Origin: Chlorocebus sabaeus
Taxonomy: Eukaryota > Chordata > Mammalia > Primates > Cercopithecidae
Direction of reading: 5' to 3'
Length of the DNA stretch: 64,000 nucleotides
Assembly (NCBI RefSeq): GCF_047675955.1
Contig: NC_132925.1
Location: 71,739,622 to 71,803,621, forward strand
The position numbers were made by a program, and so were the translations under genes. Of the stretch, positions 24,984-36,570 are shown piece after piece; positions within the stretch are counted from its first letter, which is position 1, and every line of letters begins with the position of its first letter. A model generated the notes under the pieces. The model had not been told where the DNA came from. It searched no databases and saw only the letters and a list, made by a program, of their open reading frames with translations.

Positions 24984-26903
24984 CTAAAGAGAACATTCGA
25001 CAGGAAAGGTTACCCGCGGCTTCAAGCCCCCAGCTCAGTCAGCCCCACTGATGAGGGAAGGGAGGTCTCAGACGTCATGTTCCTTTGCTACTTCTCTGGC
25101 TAGAACTAATGATCCAGCAGAGGTCATGCCATGAAGTGGGATTGAGGGAAAGCCCTTTTCAGATGATCATACATTCATTTTTTTTCTTAATTCTGCAAAA
25201 CTCCAAGGATTGCCAAAATGCAAAAATAAAGTTTTAGACTAGCAGTTAGTCAGTTTAAAACAATGCGTGCTGACTAAAAATCCTATTTTACACAATGATC
25301 TTTAAACTATAGTTATCTCAGGCACTGAAAAGCTGCAGACTCCTCCTGTTCATTCTAACTTCATTGCAAGTCTGACATAAGCCTGGAAGGAAAGAGTGGG
25401 TTCTTTTTTTTTTTTTTAATTCTACAGTCATGAATTTTTAATTGCAATGCTGTCTTCTAAACTAAGTAATCATTTCTCAGAGGCATGTTGTAATCTCCTG
25501 ATAGAACCGATCCTTTTGACTGGACCAAAGAATCAGAAGGGATTGTGTTTAGCCAGAATGAGTTTCAGATGCAAGACCTATGCTTCTATCCTAGAGCAAG
25601 CCATAATTTACAATATTGCTTAGCCTCCTAAGATTTCATTGTAGCTTTTGTTGTACAGCATTGATGAATATGTATATACAGGTGGCATATGTATTTATGG
25701 ATGAATGTGTACCTTTTCTTGGGCACTGAAACTTTGACAGTCTTATCTGCACCTATGAGGATCTTAGGAACTACAAAGGCTCAACTGCGCTATATATTGT
25801 CCAATTTTTCAAACAACACCTTATGCTGCATTTCATATTGCCAAATTAATCAAACTTGAAGCACCGTCCTTACTCAGCCAGTTATAGGGAAGCATTTTCT
25901 ACACAAGAATCCAGTTAACTGTATGCTTTTCTGTTAGGTCGAGAGGACTTCGGAAGATTTCTTTCTTTCTTTTCCTTTTCACTGTCAAATCATACCCTTT
26001 GAAAACCTCAACTATACATTGAAAACGTGCTAGTAACCTCCCAGCCTGGCTTCTTTATTCATGAAAATTGGTTCTTTATTAAAAACTGTGATGTTCAGAA
26101 AACAAAAATATACATCATATATATGCACATAATGCAGGCTCATTTGTGGATTTTAGCAGACAGATAGAGCCTTGGAAGGATTTTAGGACTATAATAGACA
26201 AATGGTGACAACTATAATTAAGGGCAAAGTAGGAAAACATTATTTTCAACAGCTTGGTGCTATTCATGCCTAAGTCTGTGATTCAGATGGAGCATTCACT
26301 TTCTAATTAGTTTCACTGCCCACTGTTTACTTTTGTATACAACATACTTTGCCTTATTGTTTTCAGAACTATCAGGATAACATACATGCATTCTCTTCAG
26401 TGGAAATGAATAGCAGCACCCCTCCTGTGAAACCTAAAATGAATGTATTTGGGGACTTTTTCAGAATACCCTGCAAATTACAGAAAGACAAAACAGAGAT
26501 GACTGTGAATGTATTTACTGCTTGTGAATTGCAGTTAAAATGTACTAGAAATTCACCTAAACTTGAAAAAAAAATCCTGCCACAACCAAAACTTAATAGT
26601 TTTTCAATGACTGCTTTCTCTTGCTCATTTCTTCACCCATATAGATCCTACCACTCAAAAGGATTACTGTGACTTGATGCTTGCAATATTTTCTTTTTTA
26701 ATTTAACTTTCTTTAATTCTCAGCATTACTTCCAAACCTCCTGCATGCCACTCTCACTGTTTGCTCTTTTACCAAGAGGTTGTCTCAATGTTATTAAGTG
26801 TCTTCCCCAAATAAAGCATTCAGCCTTGCACAGTTCTCTAGACATGCCTGGATATGCTTCAGATCTGCTTCCTGAATCTTAAACCCTCAAAGATGCTTCT
26901 TAC
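24984..26903 (-). other. TAFA1: Presumed TAFA1 intron 1, repeat-poor
   Basis: This interval is bounded by a GTAAGA donor (26903) and a TTTAG acceptor (24984) on the minus strand. I see no Alu, L1, MIR or LTR in its 1.9 kb, only a T13 run near 25405-25420. A plus-strand acceptor-like TTGTTTTCAG lies near 26358-26367. Lack of insertions suggests constraint or a regulatory role. Confidence 0.45.
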
Positions 26904-27250
26904 CTGAAAAATCCAGCCAAAAGCAGAGTACTCTATTAGTGTTCATTGGAAAGATCTAACACTTTTTAAAATCCATCTGTGCCACAATTTGAAATCTTTT
27001 TTCAAAGAGCTTCCCAACAATCTTCTTTATCAGGATTAAAAAAAAAAAAAAAAATGTTACTCTCTTCCGATCCTATTTCCACAGTAAAAAAAAGAAAAAA
27101 AGAAAAAGAAAAAAAAGACATCGGGTTCATTCAGACTGTATTGTCAGAAAAGGAGCCAAGGTTTGAGGGGTGGAAACCTTGTCATTTTCACCTTTAAATC
27201 ATCTCCTGGCGTCACCTCTGCCTGACGAGACCTTTGAAGTGATGGGGAGA
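26904..27250 (-). other. TAFA1: Candidate non-coding first exon (5'UTR) of TAFA1
   Basis: On the minus strand a strong splice donor, CAG/GTAAGA, has its last exon base at 26904 and intron start at 26903. It lies 1.9 kb upstream of the acceptor directly before the TAFA1 start codon. Spliced, the leader would end TTTTTCAG and join AGA-ATG. The sequence has no recognisable repeat, contains an A/T tract at about 27037-27053 and has several upstream ATGs. The start at about 27250 is a guess, 25-30 bases downstream of the TATA-like element. The donor and spacing are seen in the sequence; the exon identity is inferred. Confidence 0.5.
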
Positions 27251-27276
27251 TAATGTGCAGTTTCCTGATGAGAATC

Positions 27277-27284
27277 GGTTTATA
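27277..27284 (-). promoter_or_regulatory. TATA-like element of the candidate TAFA1 promoter
   Basis: The minus strand reads GACAACTATAAACCGATTCT here. It has a CTATAAAC core about 370 bases upstream of the CAG/GTAAGA donor, in repeat-free DNA. It fits a core promoter firing leftward into the candidate TAFA1 exon 1. A single TATA-like octamer is weak evidence alone. Confidence 0.3.
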
Positions 27285-28124
27285 GTTGTCGATGGACCAT
27301 CCCCACTCCAGTGCATTCGGGGCAGAGTAAGGCAGCAAAATGTAGGAGCAGGGCTGCTATACGGTGCTGTAAGTAGCAGTAGTCTGTTTCAATACATCCC
27401 TCCGCTCCAAAGTATCACATGTCTTAAAGTGACATTACCCTCTATTACAGCTACAGTGAATTGTAATATCTGCCCACTAACTCTTCAACAACTCAAGCAG
27501 CGCTTTAACACTATATTGCCTGATTTATTATGTTAGAGGTCCTACTGATACCATTGATTTAACAAAAGAGTAAAGAGGGAAGGAGAAACAAGAAAAAAAG
27601 CGTTCTGCAAAATACTGATAGTATTAGTGGGAGTTACACTTCTAACAGTAAATGGGAAAGTGAAATATAAGCCATTTCTTACCTCTTAATGTTCCTTTTA
27701 CCAGTAAGTTAACCACAAATATTGTCAGGTTTATACTAATTTAAGTCTGCTGGTTGTTTCAGCAGTTAAATAGGAGACTAGAATTTACCTGGAATAGGAC
27801 ATAGATGCATATATGCATAAGTCCAGTAAAAACCTTCTGAACTTTTTGAACATGTTTAATAAATAAAAATGTGTTATTTGTAGCACCAAATGAAGAAATA
27901 TGCTCACAGCTCTTTTTTAAAAAATTTTTCTCTCCTTCAAATAACATGCTGGGGTGGGGAGGGAAAACACTCAGGAGTTCAATGTCTTGTTTCTCGTACT
28001 GTGGTTTGAACCCTTTCTTCTTCAGAAATACAGTGTAATTTTGCCTAAACTTCAATGATGCATACAAGGGGACCCAGTTTTCATTTGTAGATTGCACAGG
28101 TAATAATTCTCTGAAATACCCTCA
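27285..28124. other. Repeat-free DNA upstream of the candidate TAFA1 promoter
   Basis: No mobile element is recognisable. The 27290-27540 part is of balanced composition and looks like a proximal promoter. It holds the NRSF-like half site CAGCACC (minus strand, near 27363-27369), but the second half site is poorly matched. No coding signature is seen. Confidence 0.35.
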
Positions 28125-28245
28125 GTTATTTCACAGATCACTTATAAAGCACCTACTATGTGTTAGGTGCCTGGGGAACAACGCAGAAAACATGATTGAT
28201 GAGATCCTCACTGTTATAGATCATACTGTCTAGTCTTTTATGGTG
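28125..28245 (-). mobile_element. L2 tail fragment
   Basis: CTTATAAAGCACCTACTATG, TGTTAGGTGCCTGGGGAACA and GATCCTCACTG match the inverted L2 3' end. Confidence 0.7.
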
Positions 28246-28673
28246 TTTTCAAAATCAAGGTAGTTCTCATAATATTCCTTCCTTGGAAACATTTTGAAAT
28301 TCCCTAGGATACTCTTTTGCCTTTCAGAGGTACAATAAAGCAGGTCTGATGCTGCTGCACATCTTTGCAAGCAATTCTATTTTCTCATGTTACACACAGT
28401 GAGAGAGTGAGGGATCCTTCAGACTCGTCAATCTTGTCAGTTGGTCTTTCACATTGCACAAAACACACATAATAACTCTTTGTAATATAACAACTGTTCA
28501 CTAAATCTTACATCTAAACAGATTTCTAAGTAGTAGTAAATATCAATCTCACAGTTAAAAATTAGTTAAAAATGCCAAAGTTCTAGTTGGTATTGCATGT
28601 TTCACATCTGTGCCTCATTCTAGTTGTTCATGAGTATGTACAGAAAGTTTACACTGATTGTACAGCATCAAGA
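28246..28673. other. No recognisable feature
   Basis: Nothing nameable. Confidence 0.3.
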
Positions 28674-28699
28674 TAAACAAACAAACAAACAAACAAACA
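28674..28699. repeat. (AAAC)n microsatellite
   Basis: Six AAAC/CAAA units without interruption. Confidence 0.95.
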
Positions 28700-28704
28700 G
28701 CAGT

Positions 28705-28925
28705 GGTGGCAGGTAATGTTTATCAAACCTTCACCAGATGCTAGCACATTCTATAGTATGTCTTGTAAAGTCTAATTTAATTCTTTTTACCAGCCCCATA
28801 AGATAAGTATTATTATTATTATCTCTGTTTCACAGTTGGGGAATGTGAGAGGAGACAGGAAGGTTAAAGAACGTGCACAAGGTTGTATGGTAGTAAGTGA
28901 TAGAGCAGATTTCAAGCCCAAGAGT
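28705..28925 (-). mobile_element. MIR SINE
   Basis: AGTATTATTATTATTATCTC, TTTCACAGTTGGGGAATGTG and GAACGTGCACAAGGTTGTAT are the inverted MIR core. Confidence 0.75.
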
Positions 28926-29559
28926 ACATTTCTAAACACTGGGATAAAATATTTAATGGAAAAAATAATCCAAAAATGTAACTATTATATTTTCTCATTT
29001 CTTTAACATTAAGATAGTCTCAAAAAATAATTATTCATTCTTTTTAGAGGTACATATTACACCAGATATTTGAAATACAGAAGTATACAAGACAGCCTTT
29101 GCCGCATGATTATTGTTGGTTGTGGTTTTACTATGCTAATGAATTAAAATTAAAAGGAAGTTCACCTTTGCTAATAAAGGCTACCATTTTGAAAACCTAT
29201 AACCATTATGTTTTTCATTTCTAGAGAGTAAAATAAGGGTCAAGATAGTTACTTCCATAATTAAATTTAATCCACCACCTAATGGACTACACTCAAGGTA
29301 TTCAGATAGGCATTGTTGAAAATTAAGAAAAAAAATACTGGAATAAAGACTTGCCTTAAGTATCATTCTAAATGTATGTAATGAAGTAAGAATATCAACA
29401 GAGTTCCATGCTTTTCTTCCAAATACCTTGCAGACCACTGCATTACAGCCAATGATCATTTGTGCTAATAATGTAAGAATCAACATATATTGATCTTTGA
29501 GGCCATTTAGTGTATTCTCCCAACTCAAAGCAAAACTACTCTCACATTTTTCAGAGAAG
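28926..29559. other. No recognisable feature
   Basis: AT-rich with nothing nameable. Confidence 0.3.
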
Positions 29560-29915
29560 TTGAGCCTTTCCATCTTCTGACCATGGCAGGATTGCACTTC
29601 CTGATCCATTTAGGGTTGGGTATGCCATAAGGTTCAGCCAATGAGGTGTCTTTAGAACTGATGGCATTTCCTCAAGCAATAGAGCATTTAATTGCTGAAG
29701 TGACACCCTCAGATCTCTTCTTGCCTTTGAAGCAGGGACAAGCTGTGCTATCAGCCTGAGTCCTTGAGCAGAGGCCTCCTCTTCCCCTACCAATCTTTGA
29801 TGGATCTACATAGTGAATAAGAAATAGTTTTCTGTTGAAGCAATTACAACTTAGGAGTTATTTGTTATTGTAGCATCATCTAGTCTATCCTGACTGATGA
29901 AAAGTTTATCTTGTA
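29560..29915 (+). mobile_element. Ancient LTR-like repeat, family uncertain
   Basis: GGTTCAGCCAATGAGGTGTC, TTATTTGTTATTGTAGCATC and TCTATCCTGACTGATGA end like the copy type seen at 8110-8500. Confidence 0.45.
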
Positions 29916-30719
29916 ATTCACTTATTAATTGAATTTTTATGTTCCATGCACTGTACTAAGCCATGAGGAGAGCATTATACACATCAGTAATCACAACTAT
30001 GTCCTAAAAATACAAAGCATTCACAAGGTAAACACCAAACAAACAAACAAAAAGCAGTAACAAAAAAAACACACACACACACAACAAAATAAAACCCAAC
30101 TACTGCTTAAGAAAGAATAAAGATCCTTAGTAGCAACAGGGAACGCACACAGTTTGAAAGAGAAGCTAAATCATTTTCTATCAAACTGGTGATATTCAAT
30201 ACTACAATTTGGATCTGGATCCGTAAGGCAGAATTTTCAGTAACTGTAAGAAAAAGAAAATGGAAGACAAGATTTTTCTTAGGCTGGAAAAAAAGATAAC
30301 CTTCATGTAGGAGTCTCATTTTTCACCTCCAGCAGTCTAGCTCTACAATTACTTTATCAACTATAATTCCTCATTTCTTATCTTGTCTGTCTTCCAGGTA
30401 GAAGAAAAAGAAAGAATAAGGTCCTTTCTTTTGTTCTTACAATTCTCATTTCTTTATTCTTTATTCTCCTTTTAGGACAGAGAGAAAGTTGAAATCCCAT
30501 CAGCTTCACCTCCTTTTCTCTAACCAAAGCAATACATATATATTTTTATGGCAAATAAGTAGTCCCCTTTTTTTTGCAAGGAACATATATCAGAAGCACA
30601 TAAAGGTCATGAAAATGATTGCTTTGGCAATAATAAAAACAATAATATGATTTTTTGGTTTATAAAACTTTCAAATCCATAGCTGATTTAAGATCAGATC
30701 CCCCAAAGCTACTTAATTC
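29916..30719. other. Mostly featureless; small L2 tail piece near 29925-30005
   Basis: TGCACTGTACTAAGCCATGA resembles an L2 tail. CA/CAAA runs occur near 30042-30086. Otherwise nothing. Confidence 0.35.
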
Positions 30720-31485
30720 CAATCGCCATTCAACAACCCAATAGTTTGAGCCAGAAATGACTCTTCTGGACGTGTCTCTCCCCATAAACTTCCGCATCCA
30801 ATCAGTCACTACCGCCTACTAATTCTACTTCCTGTTTATGCCTCAAATCCATCCAGTCTGCACCTCTCCATTCAACTACTGTCGTCCAGGCTACCATCAT
30901 CTTTTACCTGAACTATAACAAGTATACTTGTCTTGGAGTATGTAGCTCCCACCTGTGTCTCCCCGACTCTGCATCTGGAGGGAGCATATTTGAGACACAT
31001 GATGATTATGTCACTCCTGCTACTTAAAAACCTTTCAATGGTTTCCCATTGCACTTAAAACAAAGTCCAAATCTTATGTCCATGGTTGACGAGCCTCTGC
31101 ATGAACTGGCCCACTTACTTCTCTAGCTTCATCTCTTACAAACGTTCTAACTCTTGGCTTCTAGTAGACTCTTCTCTTGGATCCTTGAATAGGATGGAGA
31201 AACTTTCTTTCCAAAACCTTCTCTAGTGCTCCAGACAAGATCAGGTCATTGTGCTATGTCCCCTTATATCCCTTGGGACAGCACGTCTAGAATCTTAAAT
31301 ACCAGTATAAATAGCAATTTCTGGAATTATTTGTTTAATGCCTGCTTTATCTCCTTACGAGAATCACCATAAGGGCAAGGAGGACAAGCATACTGGTCAT
31401 TGCTGCATCTTCAGAGTCTAACATACTGCCTGGCATATAGTAGACAATAAAATGCTTGAATGAATAAATGAATAATAATGAATGA
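30720..31485 (+). mobile_element. L2 3' region
   Basis: Sense L2: TCGTCCAGGCTACCATCATC, ATGATTATGTCACTCCTGCT, AACCTTTCAATGGTTTCCCA, TGGCCCACTTACTTCTCTAG, CTGCCTGGCATATAGTAG and an AATGAATAAATGAATAA tail. Confidence 0.85.
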
Positions 31486-31559
31486 ATCAAAAATAAAATA
31501 CTAATTCACCATCAGGATGGCATGCATAATGAACTGCCTTTACAGATATAAGTAGATTT

Positions 31560-31835
31560 GACCAGGCGTTGTGGCTCACACCTATAATCCCAGCACTTTG
31601 GGAGGCTGAGGCAGGTGGATGGCCTGAGATCAGGCAAGACCAGCCTGGCAAACATGGTGAAACGCCATCTCTACTAAAAATACGAAAATTAGCCAGGTGT
31701 GGTGGCAGGCACCTGTAATCCCAGCTACTCAGGAGGCTGAAACAGGAGAATGGCTTGAACCCTGGAGGCGGAGGTTGCAGTGAGCCAAGATCACCATTGC
31801 ACTCCAGCCTGGGTGACAAGAAAGAAAAAAAAGAA
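31560..31835 (+). mobile_element. AluS with 12-bp target-site duplication
   Basis: Forward Alu with small internal deletions. ATAAGTAGATTT flanks it at 31548-31559 and 31836-31847. Confidence 0.95.
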
Positions 31836-31998
31836 ATAAGTAGATTTTGTGACCCTCCCCATAGCCTTTGCTAGTTTTTTTGGTAGGTAATGTATTCATG
31901 TATGAAGTGGTGACCCATATTCAAGGTGACCACCTTGCTCTGTTGCAATGACACTAAGTAAAGGAAATTGGCCTGTACACTGTTTAAAACAATGGCTA

Positions 31999-32422
31999 AT
32001 CCAATCTGTCACTGATGGACATTTGTGGCACATATACACCATGGAATACTATGCAGCCATAAAAAAGGATGAGTTTGTGTCCTTTGTAGGGACATGGATG
32101 CAGCTGGAAACCATCATTCTTAGCAAACTATCACAAGAACAGAAAACCAAACACCGCATGTTCTCACTCATAGGTGGGAACTGAACAATGAGATCACTTG
32201 GACTCGGGAAGGGGAACATCACACACCGGGGCCTATCATGGGGAGGGGGGAGGGGGGAGGGATTGCATTGGGAGTTATACCTGATGTAAATGACGAGTTG
32301 ATGGGTGCAGCACACCAACATGGCACAAGTATACATATGTAGCAAGCCTGCACGTTGTGCACATGTACCCTACAACTTAAAGTTTAATAATAATAAATAA
32401 ATTTAAAAAAAAAAAAAAGAAA
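31999..32422 (+). mobile_element. Monkey-type L1 3' end with 5' micro-inversion and target duplication
   Basis: From 32025 rightward it is the last ORF2 codons (HIYTMEYYAAIKKDEF), 3'UTR and A-rich tail of a young L1 with monkey-lineage variants (ACTCGGGAAGG, CACACCGGGGCC, ATGACGAGTTGATGG). Bases 31999-32024 are L1 sequence in inverted orientation. The direct repeat AAAACAATGGCTA / AAAACAATGACTA at 31986-31998 and 32423-32435 brackets the whole insertion. Confidence 0.93.
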
Positions 32423-32455
32423 AAAACAATGACTACTTGCCACTAAATTTGTGTT

Positions 32456-32458
<3 letters not shown>

Positions 32459-32513
<55 letters not shown>
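32459..32513. repeat. T55 homopolymer
   Basis: About 55 uninterrupted T residues with no retroposon body attached on either side, 24 bases after the L1 target duplication. Confidence 0.95.
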
Positions 32514-32516
<3 letters not shown>

Positions 32517-32654
32517 AGAAGGAAAAAAAAAATGAAATCGTTGTGAATTTTCCACCCTGGTTCTCAGGATTTGATATCCAATATGATCTGATGGTAGATC
32601 TCACAGCTGATCCCTGGAGAATAAAAAAAGTCTACAGATGTTAAAAGTCAAAAG

Positions 32655-32830
32655 AAAGCACTTAGAATTTCAGTATATTGGACCTAGAAGAGACCCCCAA
32701 AATCTCCTTGTCTATCTAGCCTGTTATTTTTAGAAGATGAAGACCTAAGAAAGGGGAAGAGGCTTACTCAAAGGAACATGGTAAATTAGCTAGCATAGAT
32801 GATATTAGAATACAACTTTCCCAATCTAAT
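32655..32830 (-). mobile_element. MIR-like SINE, weak
   Basis: AGAAGATGAAGACCTAAGAA, AGAGGCTTACTCAAAGGAAC and TAGAATACAACTTTCCC resemble the inverted MIR core. Confidence 0.4.
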
Positions 32831-32867
32831 GTCGCTTTTTTGTGTGCTTCCCCACCCTCCAACATAG

Positions 32868-32938
32868 ACACACACATACATACAAACACACACACACACA
32901 CACTCACAGAGAGAGGGATAGAGAGAATGAGAGAGAGC
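32868..32938. repeat. (CA)n followed by GA-rich tract
   Basis: Interrupted CA run with CATA changes to about 32905, then an AGAGAGAG-type tract. Confidence 0.9.
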
Positions 32939-33146
32939 ACTATTCAGTAGAACTTTCTGCAATGTTGAAGATGTTCTCTATTTCTGCTGGCTAATATGGT
33001 AGCCACTATTGACATGTAGCTATTAAGCATTTGAAATGTCACAAGTGCAACCAAGAAACTGAATTTTTAATTCTATTTAATTTTAACTATTTTAAATTTA
33101 AATAGCCACATTTGGTTGATAGCTACTGCATTGGAGAGCACAGTTC
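32939..33146 (+). mobile_element. MER3-like hAT DNA transposon
   Basis: AGTAGAACTTTCTGCAATGT, AATATGGTAGCCACTATTGA, GAAACTGAATTTTTAATTCT and TAAATTTAAATAGCCACATT are in consensus order, with remnants of both termini. Confidence 0.75.
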
Positions 33147-33919
33147 TAGAATACACCAGCCAGGCCAAGAAAAATAAAACCTGTGATTTTTCAATAATTT
33201 TTAGTAAGCTAGAAGAAAGATCTTTAATTACGTGATAGTAACCTTCCAGGATGAGAATAGCAGAGAAAGAAAGAAGTAGGATGTGTTTGGTTACAATTAA
33301 CAGAAAAACAAACAGGCACACACAAAATTCAAACTGGAGTAAATAATAAAGAAGATATACAGTTTCCTATGGGTTGATAGCCCACAGGTGGCACTCACTT
33401 GCAGGTGGGTTTGATGAGCAATCCACTAAGCCATCAAAAACTAGCTCATTTCAAACTCTCTCTGCCTTCCAGAATTTCTATTCATTCTAAGGCAGGTGTC
33501 TCGTCACAGCTGAAACATGGCTGCCAATGACTGCCTGGGCTACATGCTTCCTCATCCACATAGGAACAAGAGAAAGGATTGTTTTGGGTTTTCGCACATG
33601 AGCAAGGACTACTTATTCCTAGCTTCCTCCAGCAAACTACTAGTCATGCCTCATTAGTTTAACTTGGGTCACTTGCCCCTCCTTGAGCCAGTGACCTCGA
33701 ACAGGGGGAAAGATCACATTGTTGGGCTTAGAGCTACAGTATATGCCACATCCCTAACTCTGGAGAGCATCCCCCAAAAGAGATGCATTCAGTGGGGGAG
33801 GGTGGCACTTAAAGGAGAATTAGGATAATAATGGGAAAAGGAGAATGAATATTGAAGGCATGATTATAATGTTGACTAAGGCTAGTAAAGCTTTCATATG
33901 TACTTTTAGGACTAAAGGA
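33147..33919. other. Unassigned; possible ancient repeat at 33370-33740
   Basis: TGGCTGCCAATGACTGCCTG and GCCTCATTAGTTTAACTTGG within 33370-33740 look like an old mammalian interspersed repeat I cannot name. The rest is featureless. Confidence 0.3.
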
Positions 33920-34620
33920 CTTTGATATGTTTTATAATTTCTTCCTACTTATAAAATAATGTATTCATATGTTAAAAGGTAGATAACTGAAGATCTAAAC
34001 TAAAAGTTTTAAAAGTCATCTATAATCAATCACACAAATGTTACCAGCATTCACATTTAAGTATACATACTTCTAACACTTTTTCAAACATGCCTATTTG
34101 GTGTTGTTTTTTTAAATTGTAATTTAATATATTGTTTTTTGGTTTTGTGGGGTTTTTTTTGTTTTTTTGTTTTTTTGTTTTTGAGATGGAGTTTTGCCCT
34201 GTGACCCAGGCTGGAGTGCAATGGCACTGATCTCGGCTCACTGCAACCTCTGCCTCCTGGGTTCAGATGATTCTCCTGCCTCAACCTCTTGAGTAGCTGG
34301 GATTACAGGTGCCCACCACCATGCCCAGCTAATTTTTGTATTTTTAGTAGAGACAGGGTTTCACCATGTTGGGCAGGATGGTCTCGATCTTCTGACCTCA
34401 TGATCTGCCCATGTTGGCCTCCCGAAGTGCTGGGATTACAGGCATGAGCCACCGCACCTGCCAATATGTTTTTATTATGTTTTATGATTTTTCATTGTAT
34501 TTTTTATATTTTATTATTTTTTTCTCAAAATATCACATTTTTCATGTCAGTCCTTTAATGGTGCTCTTAATCCACTTAACCAATCTAAAGTACTGTACTT
34601 TTGGTTCTTGAAATATTCAA
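33920..34620. mobile_element. Ancient LINE-derived repeat split by Alu
   Basis: AT-rich flanks on both sides of the Alu (ATAATCAATCACACAAATGT on the left, TGTCAGTCCTTTAATGGTGC on the right) resemble the degraded LINE at 18950-19500. Weak. Confidence 0.35.
34140..34464 (-). mobile_element. AluS
   Basis: Full-length reverse Alu; the tail is (GTTTTTTT)n-like. Confidence 0.93.
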
Positions 34621-35074
34621 CATCTATTTGTTGCTTGTAAATTGTGGTTGATTTTACTTTTGTGGCAGTAAATTTTTTACTACATGAACCAAATATTAAA
34701 AACAGGAATGCTTTTCTTTTTCTATGGAATCCTACATAGTGTCAGTGGTTAACTACAAAAAAAAAGTAATCATACATGTATCTTATTTTCCTGGTGTGGG
34801 TTTAAGTACTATTAACTTTTCTTGACTTGCTAGGTTTATATCTGATTTGCCATTAAGTAAATTTCTGAAGAATGGAAGTTTTTGTCTAACTATTAATATA
34901 GCTTATTATTCTCTTTTATCTGGCTTGAGTTTTTAATCATGTGAACTAGACAATTTCCAGAAATAGTAGAAAACACAGGAAAATAGACATATATATATTT
35001 TAATCTATACCTCTTTGGGTCTTCCTCCTTTTATTTATTTATTTTTTAATGTGGTCAGAGAGGCAATCTAATAG

Positions 35075-35240
35075 TAGGAATGAGATACTGAACTCTGAAG
35101 TCAAACTGCTTGAGTCTATTTCAGCTCCACCTCTTACTAGCTGTTGGATTCTGTAACTTCACCTATGTTGCCTCACTGATACTTGCTTCGAAGGATCATT
35201 GCTAGATGCAGATCAGTGTATCTGGTACACTATAAATCTC
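35075..35240 (+). mobile_element. MIR SINE
   Basis: CTGAAGTCAAACTGCTTGAG, CACCTCTTACTAGCTGTTGG and CTATGTTGCCTCACTGA follow the MIR core. Confidence 0.6.
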
Positions 35241-35439
35241 TATAAAGTTTTAAAATTAAATTTGATTTATTTGGTGTAATTAAGATTTTGCTCAGAATTG
35301 TAAGATGTTTTCTCACTTCTCTATACCTTTGAGTGTGCAAAAGTATAGAATTCTACTGAAACATTCTTTCTATTTGAAAAATACTTGCTCTGTCTTTCAT
35401 TTCTACCTACCATTTCCCTTCTCCTTCCTTTTTCCTAAC

Positions 35440-36570
35440 TCGGCTTGCTTTTCCAGATTAGCTTCTTGATGTCATTCTCTATGGAGTTTCTCTTGGCCTC
35501 CCAAGTCTAAGTTAGAGACCCCTCCTCTACACTCCCACAGATTCTGTCAACTGCACTTGCTGTAGCATCTATTGTTCTGTGCCATATTTCTCTGTTATTG
35601 TATCTCCACTAGACTATCTTTTATATCCATATAATTAGGCAAAGCAGCATAGTGCCTTTCAATTCCTCAAACATATTATACCATTCTTTTTTTTTTTTTT
35701 TTTTTTTTTTTTTGAGGCCGAGTTTTGCTCTGTTGGCCAGGCTGAAGTTCAGTGACCTCGACTCACTGCAACCTCTACCGCCCAAGTTCAGGGAATTCTC
35801 CTCCCTCAGCCTCCTGAATAGCTAGGATTATAGGCACACACCACCAAACTTGGCTAATTTTTGTATTTTCAGTAGAGATGGGGTTTCGTCATGTTGGCCA
35901 GGCTGGTCTCGAACTCCTGGTCTCAAGTGATCTGCCCACCTTGACTTCCCAAAGTGCTGGGATTACAGGCGTGACTCACCACATCCAGCCATATTATCCC
36001 ATTCTTGACTCAAAGCTTTTTCACATTCTGTTCTCTCTTTCAGAAACATTTTTCCATTCTGTTATTTTCCCAAATAGCCCTTTCTTTATCCCCCCTGATT
36101 TCAGGAATACTTTCTCTGACTGTATCACTCCTTTCTTGAAAATATGCAGTTATTTCCCAATGCACAGAATATAACGTCTGATTTTTAAAAAACTACGTCC
36201 AGCATGAACTGATGTCCACCCCTATTTCCACGCTAACATCATTCCTCTTTTCCCTAAACACCTGCACATGCACCATGCTCCAGTCACTCTGGTCTTTTCT
36301 CACTAATTCATTTGGGCAGTCATTCGTTTACCAAGGATTCACTCAACAAATGAGGTACAGAGACTAGAACTCAATTCCTGGTGAAGAAGATAATCACTGC
36401 CCTGCTTTATACACTCCAAATCCTTTCCAGATTTAAGGCCTTTAATGTGCTAAAAGCTCCTGTTTTATTTATCACTGTTCACTCACCATCTGGCAATGTA
36501 CCTGGCACATAGTAGGTGCCTAATCAATATTTATAGAACATATGAATACATGAATGTGTGAATGAATGAA
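35440..36570 (+). mobile_element. L2 3' region split by an Alu
   Basis: The left piece (35440-35688) has CCCCTCCTCTACACTCCCAC. The right piece (36007-36570) has TCTGACTGTATCACTCC and CACACCTGCACATGC-type L2 motifs, ending CCTGGCACATAGTAGGTGCC and GTGAATGAATGAAT. Confidence 0.75.
35689..35990 (-). mobile_element. AluS with 16-bp target-site duplication
   Basis: Reverse Alu flanked by ATATTATACCATTCTT (35673-35688) and ATATTATCCCATTCTT (35991-36006), one mismatch. It lies inside an L2. Confidence 0.95.

Noticed and set aside
27352..27372. REST/NRSF site upstream of TAFA1
   Set aside because: Only the CAGCACC half is matched; the second half is poor and the spacing is off by about one base.
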